Positions 1-8,283 of a DNA stretch of 64,000 nt are shown in pieces. Location: positions 2,666,001 through 2,730,000 of the forward strand of contig NZ_VSWH01000001.1 of the NCBI RefSeq assembly GCF_009602705.1, read 5' to 3'. How positions within the stretch are numbered: the stretch's first letter is position 1; each line of letters begins with the position of its first letter. Source of the DNA: Chryseobacterium vaccae. Its GTDB lineage: Bacteria > Bacteroidota > Bacteroidia > Flavobacteriales > Weeksellaceae. Under the pieces are notes generated by a model, which saw nothing but the letters and a program-made list of their open reading frames with translations, made no database searches and was not told the DNA's origin. Position numbers and translations under genes: made by a program.

Positions 1-104
1 TTATAGGTACAGCATACCCGGTTACCCCAGCGGTCTCCTGCTTTGAGATTTTTTAGTTTCTCCCTTTCAATTTTTCGTACATGTAAAAGGTTTTTTGTTT
101 TCAT
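1..104 (-). CDS. Partial CDS, 5' end of an unrecognised protein
   Basis: An ATG on the minus strand at 104 opens a frame that runs off the left edge after 34 codons. The visible N-terminus is basic and begins MKTKNLLHVRK, followed by a Gly/Trp segment (KAGDRWGN). There is no signal peptide or membrane segment in the visible part. The family is not recognisable from so short a piece. The downstream half lies outside the window. Confidence 0.5.
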   Translation of the reverse strand, partial: MKTKNLLHVRKIEREKLKNLKAGDRWGNRVCCTY

Positions 105-227
105 AATGATCTATTTTTATGATTTAATTAAATATACATAAAATATCACCAACCTTTGAATAAAACTAACCAACGACATTCTTTTATCTGTCTATTTCAA
201 AAGATAGCAGATCTATGCTGAGTATTT

Positions 228-1571
228 TTAAAGCTTGATTTTCCGGAGACTCAGAATTTCAGGCCTTTCAGATTCATCGGATACATGTCCGGTTCTGGCA
301 AATTCTGCCCAGAGTGCACGGATTTTTTTCCCGTTTTCGTGGATATATTCCCAGGAAACATTTTTCAATAATTCTGCAGGCTTCCAAGCTGATTCATTTC
401 CGAAAATTAGGGGAAGATCAATGCAGTGTGCTGCCCCGATCTGGTTTTCCTTTAATTTTGAATGAATTCTGAAGAGATAAACGTTTCCGCCTGCCTTGGC
501 AAAATCTTCAGCAAAGTGCTCAGCCGGTTTTCCATAAATAAATTCTGTAGTTTTCTGGACCGTTTTATCAAGAATTTTCAATCCAAAACCTTTTCCGAAA
601 TATTTATTTAAAGCTTCGGAGGTTTTAAGATAAAATGCGGTTTCATCATTATTCAAACCGATCAGAACATCATATTTTCCGACACCTGATTTCCACTTTT
701 CCACGGCTTCACTTTCATTACATAAAGGAGGAAAACCATATTGTGTTCCGAAGGGCATTGCCGCTTTCAGGCCGTATTTTATCACAGAAGGTACATATTT
801 TCCGTACTCGTCCATCATTTTATAGATATCCGGTTCATCCTTCAATCCTTCTGTTTTCTTCAGAAATTCGGCAGACATTTTCTGTCTTTTGTGACGTAAC
901 CCTAAAGGAGCACTTTGAATAATAACCTTTTGAAAAAGGTTTTCCACTCCATCAGAAATCATAAGATGTGCTATAGCATCACCTCCTGAAGACTGTCCTA
1001 AAAGCGTAATATTTTCGGCATCGCCTCCAAAGTCAGAAATGTAATTTTTAACCCATTTCAACGCTTCTATGATATCAAAAAGGCCCAGATTCGGTGGTCT
1101 TGTTTCATCACCTCCTAAAAAACCGAAAAGTCCAAGTCTGTAAGAAACATTCACCACAATAATGTTCTGCTCCCTCACCCACTCTCCTGCATCAGCGGTA
1201 GGAAGATCTCCGCAGCCGATCTCATGCGAACCGCCATGAATCCAAACGACAACTGCAAGCTTTTGATTTTCGGTAAAATTTTCAGGTCGGATCACTGAAA
1301 GATACTGTGTTGATTCGTCCGGATTAAAATCATCAATCTGGGTAGGGCCAATCATCTTTTCTACCAGCAGACTAATCTTCTGGGGACATACCGGAGTTTT
1401 ATCCGGAAGTATAATATCAGACCCTGAAGGTTCTACAGGAACAGGTCTCTGATATCTTTTCGAAAAGGCATAACGGATACTTTTGGCCTTAATAATACCA
1501 TTTTCTTTTAAAGCAGTGATTCTTCCAAAACGGGTTTCAAAAATATGGCTTCCATTCTGTTGTGGTCTCAT
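228..1571 (-). CDS. Carboxylesterase, type B (alpha/beta hydrolase)
   Basis: Predicted serine esterase of the carboxylesterase type B (para-nitrobenzyl esterase) family, hydrolysing carboxylic esters. The oxyanion-hole motif WIHGG is at residues 110-114. The nucleophile elbow is GQSSGG at 192-197, with Ser194 as the expected nucleophile; the usual GESAGG is altered at two positions. A later AAHCIDLPLIFG segment carries the probable catalytic His, with Cys where Gly is common. At 447 residues it is a little shorter than the usual 480-550, and I see no signal peptide, so it is probably cytoplasmic. It stands alone, with an AraC regulator upstream on the same strand. Substrate unknown. Confidence 0.85.
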   Translation of the reverse strand: MRPQQNGSHIFETRFGRITALKENGIIKAKSIRYAFSKRYQRPVPVEPSGSDIILPDKTPVCPQKISLLVEKMIGPTQIDDFNPDESTQYLSVIRPENFTENQKLAVVVWIHGGSHEIGCGDLPTADAGEWVREQNIIVVNVSYRLGLFGFLGGDETRPPNLGLFDIIEALKWVKNYISDFGGDAENITLLGQSSGGDAIAHLMISDGVENLFQKVIIQSAPLGLRHKRQKMSAEFLKKTEGLKDEPDIYKMMDEYGKYVPSVIKYGLKAAMPFGTQYGFPPLCNESEAVEKWKSGVGKYDVLIGLNNDETAFYLKTSEALNKYFGKGFGLKILDKTVQKTTEFIYGKPAEHFAEDFAKAGGNVYLFRIHSKLKENQIGAAHCIDLPLIFGNESAWKPAELLKNVSWEYIHENGKKIRALWAEFARTGHVSDESERPEILSLRKIKL

Positions 1572-1669
1572 GATAAAACTGAAAAATTTTCTTATTTTAA
1601 ATATAATAAATAAAAAATTTACCGAATGTCATGATCTGTAAAAGTTATTTATGAAACGGCTACTTGCTA

Positions 1670-2572
1670 TTAATTAAGACTTTTATATTCGCTTGGAGAA
1701 ATTCCTACTTTGGTTTTGAATAGTCTTGTAAAGTGCTGCGGATATTTAAATCCCAGATCATAAGAAATCTCGCTGATGGATTTGGAAGGACTCACAATCA
1801 GCTCTTTAGCCATTTCTATGAGCTTATTATGAATAAACTCCTGTGCGGAAATTCCTAATTCTTTTTTAATCAGATCCCCGAAATAATTAGCAGAAAGATT
1901 GAGCTGTTCTGCAAAATAATGCACCATCGGGAAGCCTATCGTTTTAGGATTATCGGATGTAAAGTAATCATCCACCAGTTTTTCAAATTTTCCGATCACC
2001 CCCTGATTGATATGGTCTCTGGTAATGAATTGCCGGTCATAAAAACGCATACAGTAGTTTAGAAATAATTCAATATTGTTTACAATTAATGATTTACTGT
2101 GCTTATCAATAGACTGCTCTAATTCGAGTTTAATATTCTTAAAGCATTCCAGAACGATTTCTCTTTCTTTTTCGGAGAGATGGAGTGCTTCATGTACATC
2201 ATAAGAAAAAAAAGTATACTCATTGATGTTTTTACCAAGGTTGGTTCCTTTGATCAGATCCGGATGAAAAAGCAGGGCATATCCTCCCGGCTGAACGGAT
2301 CTTCCATCATTGGTAACCCCGCTTACCTGCCCGGGAGCAATAAAAACCAATGTTCCTTCCTGGTAATCATAACTGTGTTTACCATAATGCATATCACCGC
2401 AAATCACATCTTTCAGAAAAACGGTATAAAAGGAATAGGTTCTCCTGTACTGGCATATCGGATCAGATTTTGAAAAATCGACCACACTTACCAGCGGATG
2501 AAGTGTTTCATGATTCGTCATTTTATTGTATTCCGAAATACTGCTGATCTTTTCAACGACCTGATTTTCCAT
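1670..2572 (-). CDS. AraC-family transcriptional regulator
   Basis: A 300-residue regulator with an N-terminal cupin-like sensing half and a C-terminal AraC DNA-binding domain from about residue 195. Both helix-turn-helix units are visible: one around AEQLNLSANYFGDLIKKELG and one around ISEISYDLGFKYPQHFTRLF, ending with the family signature near KTKVGISPSEYKS. It is transcribed divergently from the cupin/alcohol dehydrogenase pair across a 132-bp gap, so it is inferred to control that pair and itself. The effector is unknown. Confidence 0.88.
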   Translation of the reverse strand: MENQVVEKISSISEYNKMTNHETLHPLVSVVDFSKSDPICQYRRTYSFYTVFLKDVICGDMHYGKHSYDYQEGTLVFIAPGQVSGVTNDGRSVQPGGYALLFHPDLIKGTNLGKNINEYTFFSYDVHEALHLSEKEREIVLECFKNIKLELEQSIDKHSKSLIVNNIELFLNYCMRFYDRQFITRDHINQGVIGKFEKLVDDYFTSDNPKTIGFPMVHYFAEQLNLSANYFGDLIKKELGISAQEFIHNKLIEMAKELIVSPSKSISEISYDLGFKYPQHFTRLFKTKVGISPSEYKSLN

Positions 2573-2677
2573 AAAATAGATTTTAAATCTGATTCAAAAT
2601 TACTACTTTCATTTGTACCATAGAATAAGGACTGTAAAATTGGTAAGTATTCCGGTAATCTGTATAAGCTCTGTTTT

Positions 2678-2699
2678 TACAAAAGTTTCGACTTTTGTA
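2678..2699. promoter_or_regulatory. Perfect 9-bp inverted repeat just upstream of the cupin gene
   Basis: TACAAAAGT, a 4-nt spacer (ttcg) and ACTTTTGTA form a perfect dyad ending 5 bp before the cupin start codon. It could be an operator overlapping the transcription start, or an RNA hairpin at the ribosome binding region. It lies in the divergent gap with the AraC gene. Function is inferred from position only. Confidence 0.45.
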
Positions 2700-2704
2700 T
2701 TGTT

Positions 2705-3109
2705 ATGGAAATATTGAATACCAACATTTTTCCAAAAGGAGAAAAGGCGTCTGCTGATTATTTTTCAGGTGGTGCAGCATGGGTACATATTTTAAAACCC
2801 AATGCGGATGAACTGAACTGTCAGATTGCTCATGTCACTTTTGAGCCTGGCTGTAGAAATAACTGGCATTCTCATGGCGGCGGACAGATTTTAATTGTAA
2901 CTTCAGGAACCGGTTTTTATCAGGAAAAAGGTAAGCCTGCACAAATCCTTCGTCCGGAAGATACAGTCAATATTCTTCCGGGAATCATTCACTGGCATGG
3001 AGCAGGTCCGGAAAGTGAATTTACGCATATTGCCATTAATCTGAATACCCAAAACGGTATTGTGGAATGGCTTAAGCCTGTAACCGATGATGAATATAAT
3101 CATTTATAA
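2705..3109 (+). CDS. Cupin-domain protein
   Basis: A 134-residue single-domain cupin. Motif 1 carries the metal-ligand pattern WHSHGGG (His55, His57) and motif 2 the segment LPGIIHWHGAGP (His96, His98). Small cupins of this kind often lie next to short-chain or zinc dehydrogenases, and here the alcohol dehydrogenase starts 33 bp downstream on the same strand, implying one operon. Metal identity and reaction cannot be read from the sequence. The start at 2705 sits directly after the palindrome at 2678-2699. No signal peptide is seen, so it is probably cytoplasmic. Confidence 0.85.
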   Translation: MEILNTNIFPKGEKASADYFSGGAAWVHILKPNADELNCQIAHVTFEPGCRNNWHSHGGGQILIVTSGTGFYQEKGKPAQILRPEDTVNILPGIIHWHGAGPESEFTHIAINLNTQNGIVEWLKPVTDDEYNHL

Positions 3110-3142
3110 ATCATAATTTATTAACTTAAATACATATATAAA

Positions 3143-4198
3143 ATGAGCACAATTACAGTAAAAGCCTATGGAGCAGAATCCAAGACGGCAGATCTGAAAG
3201 AAATGAATATTGAAAGAAGAGCGGTAACTTCCAAAGATGTAGAAATTGAAATTCTCTATTGCGGGGTATGCCACTCTGACCTCCATACAGCAAGAAATGA
3301 CTGGGGCGGATCGCTGTATCCAGCGGTTCCCGGGCATGAAATTGTAGGAAGAATTACGAATGTGGGAAGCGAAGTATCTAAATTTAAGGTTGGGGATCTT
3401 GCCGCAGTGGGCTGTATGGTGGATTCATGCGGGCACTGTGACAGCTGCCAGCACGATCTTGAACAGTACTGTTTAAACGGATTTACAGGGACTTATAATG
3501 GTAAGGACCAACACTTGGGAGGCCATACCTTTGGAGGGTATTCCCAAAAAGTTGTGGTTGATGAACATTTTGTTTTAAGTGTTCCTGAAAATTTAGATTT
3601 AGCAGCAGTAGCACCGCTTCTGTGTGCAGGAATTACCACGTGGTCGCCTTTGAGACACTGGAACGCTGGTCCTGGCTCTAAAGTAGCCGTTATAGGGCTT
3701 GGCGGATTAGGGCATATGGCGATCAAACTAGCCAAGGGATTAGGTGCAGAAGTTACATTATTCTCCAGAACTCCAGGGAAGACCGAAGATGCCAAACAGC
3801 TTGGAGCAGACCATGTTGTTATTTCTACTGATGATTCACAGATGGATGCCGTAAAAGGAAAGTTTGACCTGATTATTGATACTGTTCCTTATGAGCATGA
3901 TATCACTCCTTATATGCAGACACTCAGACTGAACGGAACGATTGTTCTTGTAGGTTTTGTTGGCGAATTCGAAAATGATGCAGTGAGCACAAGGCCAATG
4001 ATCTTCCAGCGTCGTTCTGTTGCAGGATCGCTGATTGGAGGTATTGCTGAAACACAGGAATTACTGGATTTCTGCGGAAAACACAATATTGTTTCTGAAA
4101 TTGAGTTGATCAAAATGCAGGATATTAATCACGCTTACGAAAGAATGCTGAAGAGCGATGTAAAATACCGTTTTGTAATTGATATGAAATCTTTATAG
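3143..4198 (+). CDS. Zinc-dependent NAD(P)-linked alcohol dehydrogenase
   Basis: Medium-chain dehydrogenase/reductase of the cinnamyl-alcohol/YahK-like type, 351 residues, interconverting alcohols and aldehydes. Catalytic zinc ligands are visible as Cys40 (in CGVCHSD), His65 (PGHE) and Cys161. The structural zinc loop has Cys96, Cys99, Cys102 and Cys110 with the usual spacing. The Rossmann nucleotide-binding motif GLGGLG is at 185-190. It follows the cupin gene by 33 bp and is followed by an intrinsic terminator, so the two probably form one operon under the divergent AraC regulator. Substrate is not predictable beyond aldehydes/alcohols. Confidence 0.92.
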   Translation: MSTITVKAYGAESKTADLKEMNIERRAVTSKDVEIEILYCGVCHSDLHTARNDWGGSLYPAVPGHEIVGRITNVGSEVSKFKVGDLAAVGCMVDSCGHCDSCQHDLEQYCLNGFTGTYNGKDQHLGGHTFGGYSQKVVVDEHFVLSVPENLDLAAVAPLLCAGITTWSPLRHWNAGPGSKVAVIGLGGLGHMAIKLAKGLGAEVTLFSRTPGKTEDAKQLGADHVVISTDDSQMDAVKGKFDLIIDTVPYEHDITPYMQTLRLNGTIVLVGFVGEFENDAVSTRPMIFQRRSVAGSLIGGIAETQELLDFCGKHNIVSEIELIKMQDINHAYERMLKSDVKYRFVIDMKSL

Positions 4199-4217
4199 AT
4201 CTCCATCATATAACAAT

Positions 4218-4247
4218 AAAAGACTCTTTCAATTGGAAGGGTCTTTT
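4218..4247 (+). terminator. Intrinsic terminator after alcohol dehydrogenase
   Basis: AAAAGACTCTTTC and GGAAGGGTCTTTT form a 13-bp stem (G-U wobbles included) with a 4-nt loop, followed by a T-rich run. It lies 20 bp after the stop codon. Confidence 0.8.
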
Positions 4248-4295
4248 TATTTTTTTAGAATTAGGTAGCGTTGTTGGTGTCTGTTGATTTTTATT

Positions 4296-4315
4296 AAATG
4301 GGCTGAAGCCCATTT
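4296..4315. repeat. Short GC-centred palindromic hairpin (REP-like)
   Basis: AAATGGGCT, two bases, AGCCCATTT form a perfect 9-bp stem in an otherwise gene-free 150-bp gap between the convergent alcohol dehydrogenase and HxlR genes. It lacks a strong T-run, so it is more like an intergenic palindromic repeat than a terminator. No second copy exists in this window. Confidence 0.35.
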
Positions 4316-4406
4316 CTATTGAATAAGGTTCTCTTTACAGGTCTTTTTTTTATCAAAAAATTTTCAGAATCCCGAGATATATTTTCATTTTTACATTCTA
4401 GACTGA

Positions 4407-4769
4407 TCATTTTTTATACTTCCCTTCCATATCCTGAAATGCCCATTCTGCCATAGCATCAATGACTGTTCCTAATCCACTTCCGGCTTTGCTTAGTTTA
4501 TAAGTGACATGAGGAGGAACAACAGGTCTGGCGGTTCTGATGATAAGTCCGTCTGCCTCCAGCTGTTTAAGATGTTGAATCAGCATTTTTTCGGTGACGG
4601 CGGGAATTGCTTTTTTCAGTTCACTATATCTTTTTTCACCTGTGGAAAGATTGAAAAGGATAATGGGTTTCCAGAATCCCCCGATTCTTTCCATAACATA
4701 CATTACAGGGCAGTCCTGCAGCACTTTTCTGTTTTCCTGAATGGTTGAGCTTTCTTTGATTGCTGTCAT
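4407..4769 (-). CDS. HxlR-family transcriptional regulator
   Basis: A 120-residue winged-helix regulator of the HxlR type. Family landmarks are Cys near residue 20 in DCPVMYVMERIGGFW, the segment KPIILFNLSTGEKRYSELKK, and the recognition-helix region TEKMLIQHLKQLEADGLI. HxlR proteins often sense aldehydes, quinones or redox state through the conserved N-terminal Cys; that role is inferred from the family. It diverges from an NmrA-like NAD(P)-binding oxidoreductase, a very common pairing in which the regulator represses the reductase. A candidate operator lies between them. Confidence 0.9.
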   Translation of the reverse strand: MTAIKESSTIQENRKVLQDCPVMYVMERIGGFWKPIILFNLSTGEKRYSELKKAIPAVTEKMLIQHLKQLEADGLIIRTARPVVPPHVTYKLSKAGSGLGTVIDAMAEWAFQDMEGKYKK

Positions 4770-4787
4770 AATAATACATACTTTAGG

Positions 4788-4813
4788 GTAAGTACTTGTA
4801 AAAAAGTAAGTAC
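4788..4813. promoter_or_regulatory. Candidate HxlR operator (repeated GTAAGTAC)
   Basis: GTAAGTAC occurs at 4788-4795 and 4806-4813, 18 bp apart, and the same bases also give an inverted pair GTACTT/AAGTAC (4792-4797 and 4808-4813). Position between the divergent HxlR and NmrA-like genes suggests an autoregulatory operator. Confidence 0.5.
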
Positions 4814-4943
4814 AAATATAACTTTGTATTCAGAAATAAAAAAATATTTATTATGAAATCGCAGTCATTTGATCAATCCATAAAGGTGAATCAATATCCA
4901 GCGATTATATATGACCATTAAAAACAATAAAAAAAATTTACAT

Positions 4944-5822
4944 ATGAAAATTGTCATCACAGGATCATTAGGAAATACAGCCAAGCCTTTAGCACAACAG
5001 CTTCTATCAGAAGGCCATGAGATCACCATAATCAGCAGCAGTGAAGCCAGAAAACATGATATTGAATCACTGGGTGCCATTCCTGCAATCGGGTCAATAG
5101 AAGATGTAGATTTTCTGGCCCAAACATTTGAAAGTGCAGATGCTGTCTTTTTAATGACACCTCCTGCCATCAGTGCTGTAAATATCGTTGAAAACACTAT
5201 TAACGCAGGAAAAAATTACGCTGAAGCTTTGAAAAAAGCCAAGGTAAAAAGAGCCGTTATGCTGAGCAGCGTGGGAGCAGAATCTCCTGTAGAAAACGGT
5301 CCGATTAAAGGCCTCCATCATATTGAAAAACTCTATAGCAATGTAGAAAACACCTCTTTTACTTTTTTAAGGGCAGGGTATTTTTACACCAACTTTTTTA
5401 ATGATATTCCTTTAATTAAAAATGCAGGAATCATTGGCGGAAATTATTCTGCAGAGATAAATATTCCTCTGGTTCATCCTAAAGATATTGCCAAAGCAGC
5501 CGCTGAAGAGCTTGTAAAAAATGAAACAGGTAAAAATATCCGATATATTGTGAGCGACACCCGAAACGCTTCTGATTTTGCTAAAGTTTTAGGAGCCTCA
5601 GTAGAAAAACCGGAATTACCCTGGATAGAGTTTTCTGATGAAGATGCTTTCAATGGAATGATACAGGCGGGACTTCCCCAGAATATGGCCGAACTGTATA
5701 CAGAGATGGGAAAAGGAATGAGAACAGGCATTATACAAAAAGACTTTATTGATCACGGAGCACCTGTTACAGGAAATATTAAGCTCGAGGATTTTGCTAA
5801 AGAATTTGCGGATAAATTCTAA
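4944..5822 (+). CDS. NmrA/SDR-type NAD(P)-binding oxidoreductase
   Basis: Atypical short-chain dehydrogenase of the NmrA/QOR2-like class. The N-terminus MKIVITGSLGNTAKPLAQ holds the Rossmann fold dinucleotide loop (GSLGNTA). An upstream ATG at 4911 is possible, but I prefer the internal ATG at 4944, because MKIVITG is the normal beginning of this fold and the 11 extra residues are Lys/Asn-rich untranslated-leader-like. Later landmarks are AVMLSSVGAES and TFLRAGYFYTNF. The family includes quinone reductases and redox sensors. The divergent HxlR regulator suggests induction by electrophiles or quinones (inference). Confidence 0.85.
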   Translation: MKIVITGSLGNTAKPLAQQLLSEGHEITIISSSEARKHDIESLGAIPAIGSIEDVDFLAQTFESADAVFLMTPPAISAVNIVENTINAGKNYAEALKKAKVKRAVMLSSVGAESPVENGPIKGLHHIEKLYSNVENTSFTFLRAGYFYTNFFNDIPLIKNAGIIGGNYSAEINIPLVHPKDIAKAAAEELVKNETGKNIRYIVSDTRNASDFAKVLGASVEKPELPWIEFSDEDAFNGMIQAGLPQNMAELYTEMGKGMRTGIIQKDFIDHGAPVTGNIKLEDFAKEFADKF

Positions 5823-5844
5823 GTTTTATTTTTTGTTCTGGAAC

Positions 5845-5875
5845 AGTTTCGGCGCACCTTTGGTGCGCCGAAACT
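5845..5875. terminator. Perfect 14-bp GC-rich hairpin between convergent genes
   Basis: AGTTTCGGCGCACC and its exact complement flank a 3-nt loop (ttt). The hairpin lies between the stop codons of the NmrA-like gene (plus) and the phosphodiesterase gene (minus) and probably stops transcription from both sides. It is far more GC-rich than its surroundings, which is also typical of a mobile palindromic intergenic repeat. Confidence 0.7.
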
Positions 5876-5894
5876 CTTTATATAGCTTTGAATT

Positions 5895-7181
5895 TTACTT
5901 TTTTCTATCTTTCAATATTTCTTTCAGAACTTTTAATTTTCCATCGATCGGCTGATCCGTTTTTAATCCTAAAACTTCTGCAACTAAAGGATAGACGTTT
6001 ACATTTTCAAACTCATTGACCTGCTGATTGTTTTTGAATTCAGGGCCCCAAGCATAGAATGTAGCTTTCATTTCCGGAACTATTCCAGGATTGTAACCGT
6101 GTTTTCCTGCTGACGTTTTCTTGTCTTTTTCCAAAAATATTTTTGGAGCTTTAGGAATGAGAAGGATTTGCCCGATTCTTTTATAAGTATCATCTTTAGT
6201 GGCAAAATGCAGATATTTGGGAAGTTTTTTATCCAGATACACTTCATAGTCAGCTGTTTTATGAGCTTTTAATTCCTTATATACCGCTTTTACTTCAGCA
6301 GGATTCTTTACATATACTCTTAACAGGGTCTGAGAGTTATAGAAATCAAATCTGTTTTTATCAAAAAGTATGGCTGGAATTTCCAGCGGAGCCCCGCCAT
6401 CTACTTTAATCATTCCATGATCTGAAACAAAAATAAAGTTGACATTTTTTAAACCTAAGCCATTTACTTTCTGAACCAGATCACCAACAGCCTGATCAAT
6501 TAAATGAACCGCGCTTTCAGTTTCCGGAGTATCTGGTCCATAGTGGTGGCCGCTTCCGTCAACTTCCGGGAAGTATAATGAGATAAAATGGGGCCTTTTA
6601 TCTTCAGGCAGCTTCAGCCAGTTCACTACTTTATTTACCTTTTCAGAAGGAGTAAATTTTTCATGATAGGGATAATAATAAGAAGGCCTTATTCCTCCGG
6701 CATCACTTGCAGAACCTACCCACATTAAAGATGCAGATACCATTCCCTGCTTTTCGGCCAGTGCCCAAAGCGGAGTTCCGCCGTACCAGCTTCCATCTTC
6801 AGCATTCTTTTTATTACTCATCGCATAGGCTTCCTTTCTATTATAATCGTAGAAAAAATTGTCAATCAGACCATGATGAGAAGGATATAGACCTGTGATC
6901 AGACTCCAATGGTTAGGAAAAGTAATACTTGGATAGCTTGGAATCATTGCTTTGGCCTGTACTCCATTTTCAGAAAGTTGTAAAAGATGTTCAGCATGAT
7001 ATTTTTTGGCATAATCATACCGGAAGCCATCTGCTGAAATCATGATTACATAAGGTTTTCTCTGGGATTCTATACTATTGGTACGGCCGGGTATGATGAT
7101 CTGTGCCGTATCTATAATGGTTTGCCGGGCAAAAGCTGTCAAAGAAAAAAAGAGCAGTAAAATTTGTATTCCTCGCTTCAT
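5895..7181 (-). CDS. Secreted nucleotide pyrophosphatase/phosphodiesterase (alkaline phosphatase superfamily)
   Basis: A 428-residue ectonucleotide pyrophosphatase/phosphodiesterase (NPP) type enzyme, expected to hydrolyse phosphodiester or pyrophosphate bonds of nucleotides with two zinc ions. An N-terminal signal peptide (residues 1-18) indicates export. The metal-binding Asp51 is in MISADGFR; the nucleophile Thr87 is in SITFPNHW, with Asn90 as expected. Further ligand motifs are PEVDGSGHHYGPD and FVSDHGM, and a late KHGYNP supplies the final His. There is no T9SS tail, so it is probably periplasmic. It stands alone between the hairpin at 5845 and the GNAT gene. Confidence 0.92.
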   Translation of the reverse strand: MKRGIQILLLFFSLTAFARQTIIDTAQIIIPGRTNSIESQRKPYVIMISADGFRYDYAKKYHAEHLLQLSENGVQAKAMIPSYPSITFPNHWSLITGLYPSHHGLIDNFFYDYNRKEAYAMSNKKNAEDGSWYGGTPLWALAEKQGMVSASLMWVGSASDAGGIRPSYYYPYHEKFTPSEKVNKVVNWLKLPEDKRPHFISLYFPEVDGSGHHYGPDTPETESAVHLIDQAVGDLVQKVNGLGLKNVNFIFVSDHGMIKVDGGAPLEIPAILFDKNRFDFYNSQTLLRVYVKNPAEVKAVYKELKAHKTADYEVYLDKKLPKYLHFATKDDTYKRIGQILLIPKAPKIFLEKDKKTSAGKHGYNPGIVPEMKATFYAWGPEFKNNQQVNEFENVNVYPLVAEVLGLKTDQPIDGKLKVLKEILKDRKK

Positions 7182-7261
7182 TATTTAAATTTTGACAAAG
7201 TTACGGCCTGTATATCTGTCCGAAAAATGAATGAGGTTAAAAGTATATTAAAACTGAATTT

Positions 7262-8107
7262 TTAGAGATTTTTTTTCATTTCCAACTGCGATATCCAGTT
7301 TTTAAGACCAATAGTACTGCTCAAAAATGAAAAAGTTTCCTTTGACATATCATCTACATTATTTACCGATACTTCTGATCCTCCTGCTATTTGTGCTATC
7401 GCTTTGAAAAGCATTGTTCCAGCTCCTTGTTTTCTATGACTTTTATCGACAGCCAACTGATATATCTTTTTTGAAGAACGATTATAAATAGCGTATCCTA
7501 CAAGCTTTGTATCCCTATAAGCTCCAAGAATAATACATTCTTTGAGTATATCGTCAAGAACAAAAACAGAAGCCTGCCATGAGGGGTCAATGTCCCAAAA
7601 AGAAAGGAAATTCTCCCATTGGAAGCCTTCCATTTCTCTTACAATAATATCAGGATTTTCTTTTGCCAGAATGATATTTCCTCTGAAGCAAAGTAATTTT
7701 CTTACCACATTGAAACCTAAATTTTCATAAGCCCGGATGGCGGGTTCATTTCCTTCAATGACTTCAAGCAATAATCTATCTGCATTTCTTTCTTGTAATA
7801 CAGGAAGAATAAAATCGTACATTTTTCTTACCAGACCTTTTCCCCTAACCTCCGGAATTACTCCGGTTCCCGCATTATAAATTATTTTTTCACCATCTTC
7901 TGCCTTTTCTGCCTGTAGAATAAAACCTGCCAGGTGTCCGGAATCAAATACACCTACGGAGATATCCAAATTTATTTTTTCAGTATTTATTTTTGAAATA
8001 AGCTGTTCTTCTGTCAGATGAAAAGGAACGATATAATCTGAAAAAGAAAGGTTAAATACGGATAAAAGCTCCTTGATATCGGTTCCTGCTAAATTTTTAA
8101 ATTCCAT
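7262..8107 (-). CDS. Tandem GNAT-family N-acetyltransferase
   Basis: 281 residues holding two GNAT folds. The first (about 1-150) has the acetyl-CoA loop region TGVIPEVRGKGLVRKMYDF; the second (about 155-280) has LAVDKSHRKQGAGTMLFKA. Both contain the R/Q-x-x-G-x-G/A pyrophosphate loop. Double-GNAT proteins of this size acetylate amines or small molecules; the substrate is not predictable. No signal peptide is present, so it is cytoplasmic. Probably monocistronic. Confidence 0.85.
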   Translation of the reverse strand: MEFKNLAGTDIKELLSVFNLSFSDYIVPFHLTEEQLISKINTEKINLDISVGVFDSGHLAGFILQAEKAEDGEKIIYNAGTGVIPEVRGKGLVRKMYDFILPVLQERNADRLLLEVIEGNEPAIRAYENLGFNVVRKLLCFRGNIILAKENPDIIVREMEGFQWENFLSFWDIDPSWQASVFVLDDILKECIILGAYRDTKLVGYAIYNRSSKKIYQLAVDKSHRKQGAGTMLFKAIAQIAGGSEVSVNNVDDMSKETFSFLSSTIGLKNWISQLEMKKNL

Positions 8108-8230
8108 TGTTTTCTTGTTATTATATTTTTTTCTATGAAGAATTAATATTATTCAAAAATAATTTTCATACTATACAGATAGGGCAAAGGTATAAAAACA
8201 ATAGACAAATCTTTTAGGTATTTATAGAAA

Positions 8231-8263
8231 AAGTCCCTCTACAGCAAGCTATAAAAGGGACTT
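8231..8263 (-). terminator. Terminator of the DUF5777/cytochrome/YceI/ankyrin/DOMON operon
   Basis: AAGTCCCT (8231-8238) and AGGGACTT (8256-8263) pair; on the minus strand the hairpin is followed by TTTTTC. It lies about 20 bp after the stop codon of the last gene. Confidence 0.8.
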
Positions 8264-8283
8264 CCATCTGTATAGAGATCTAA

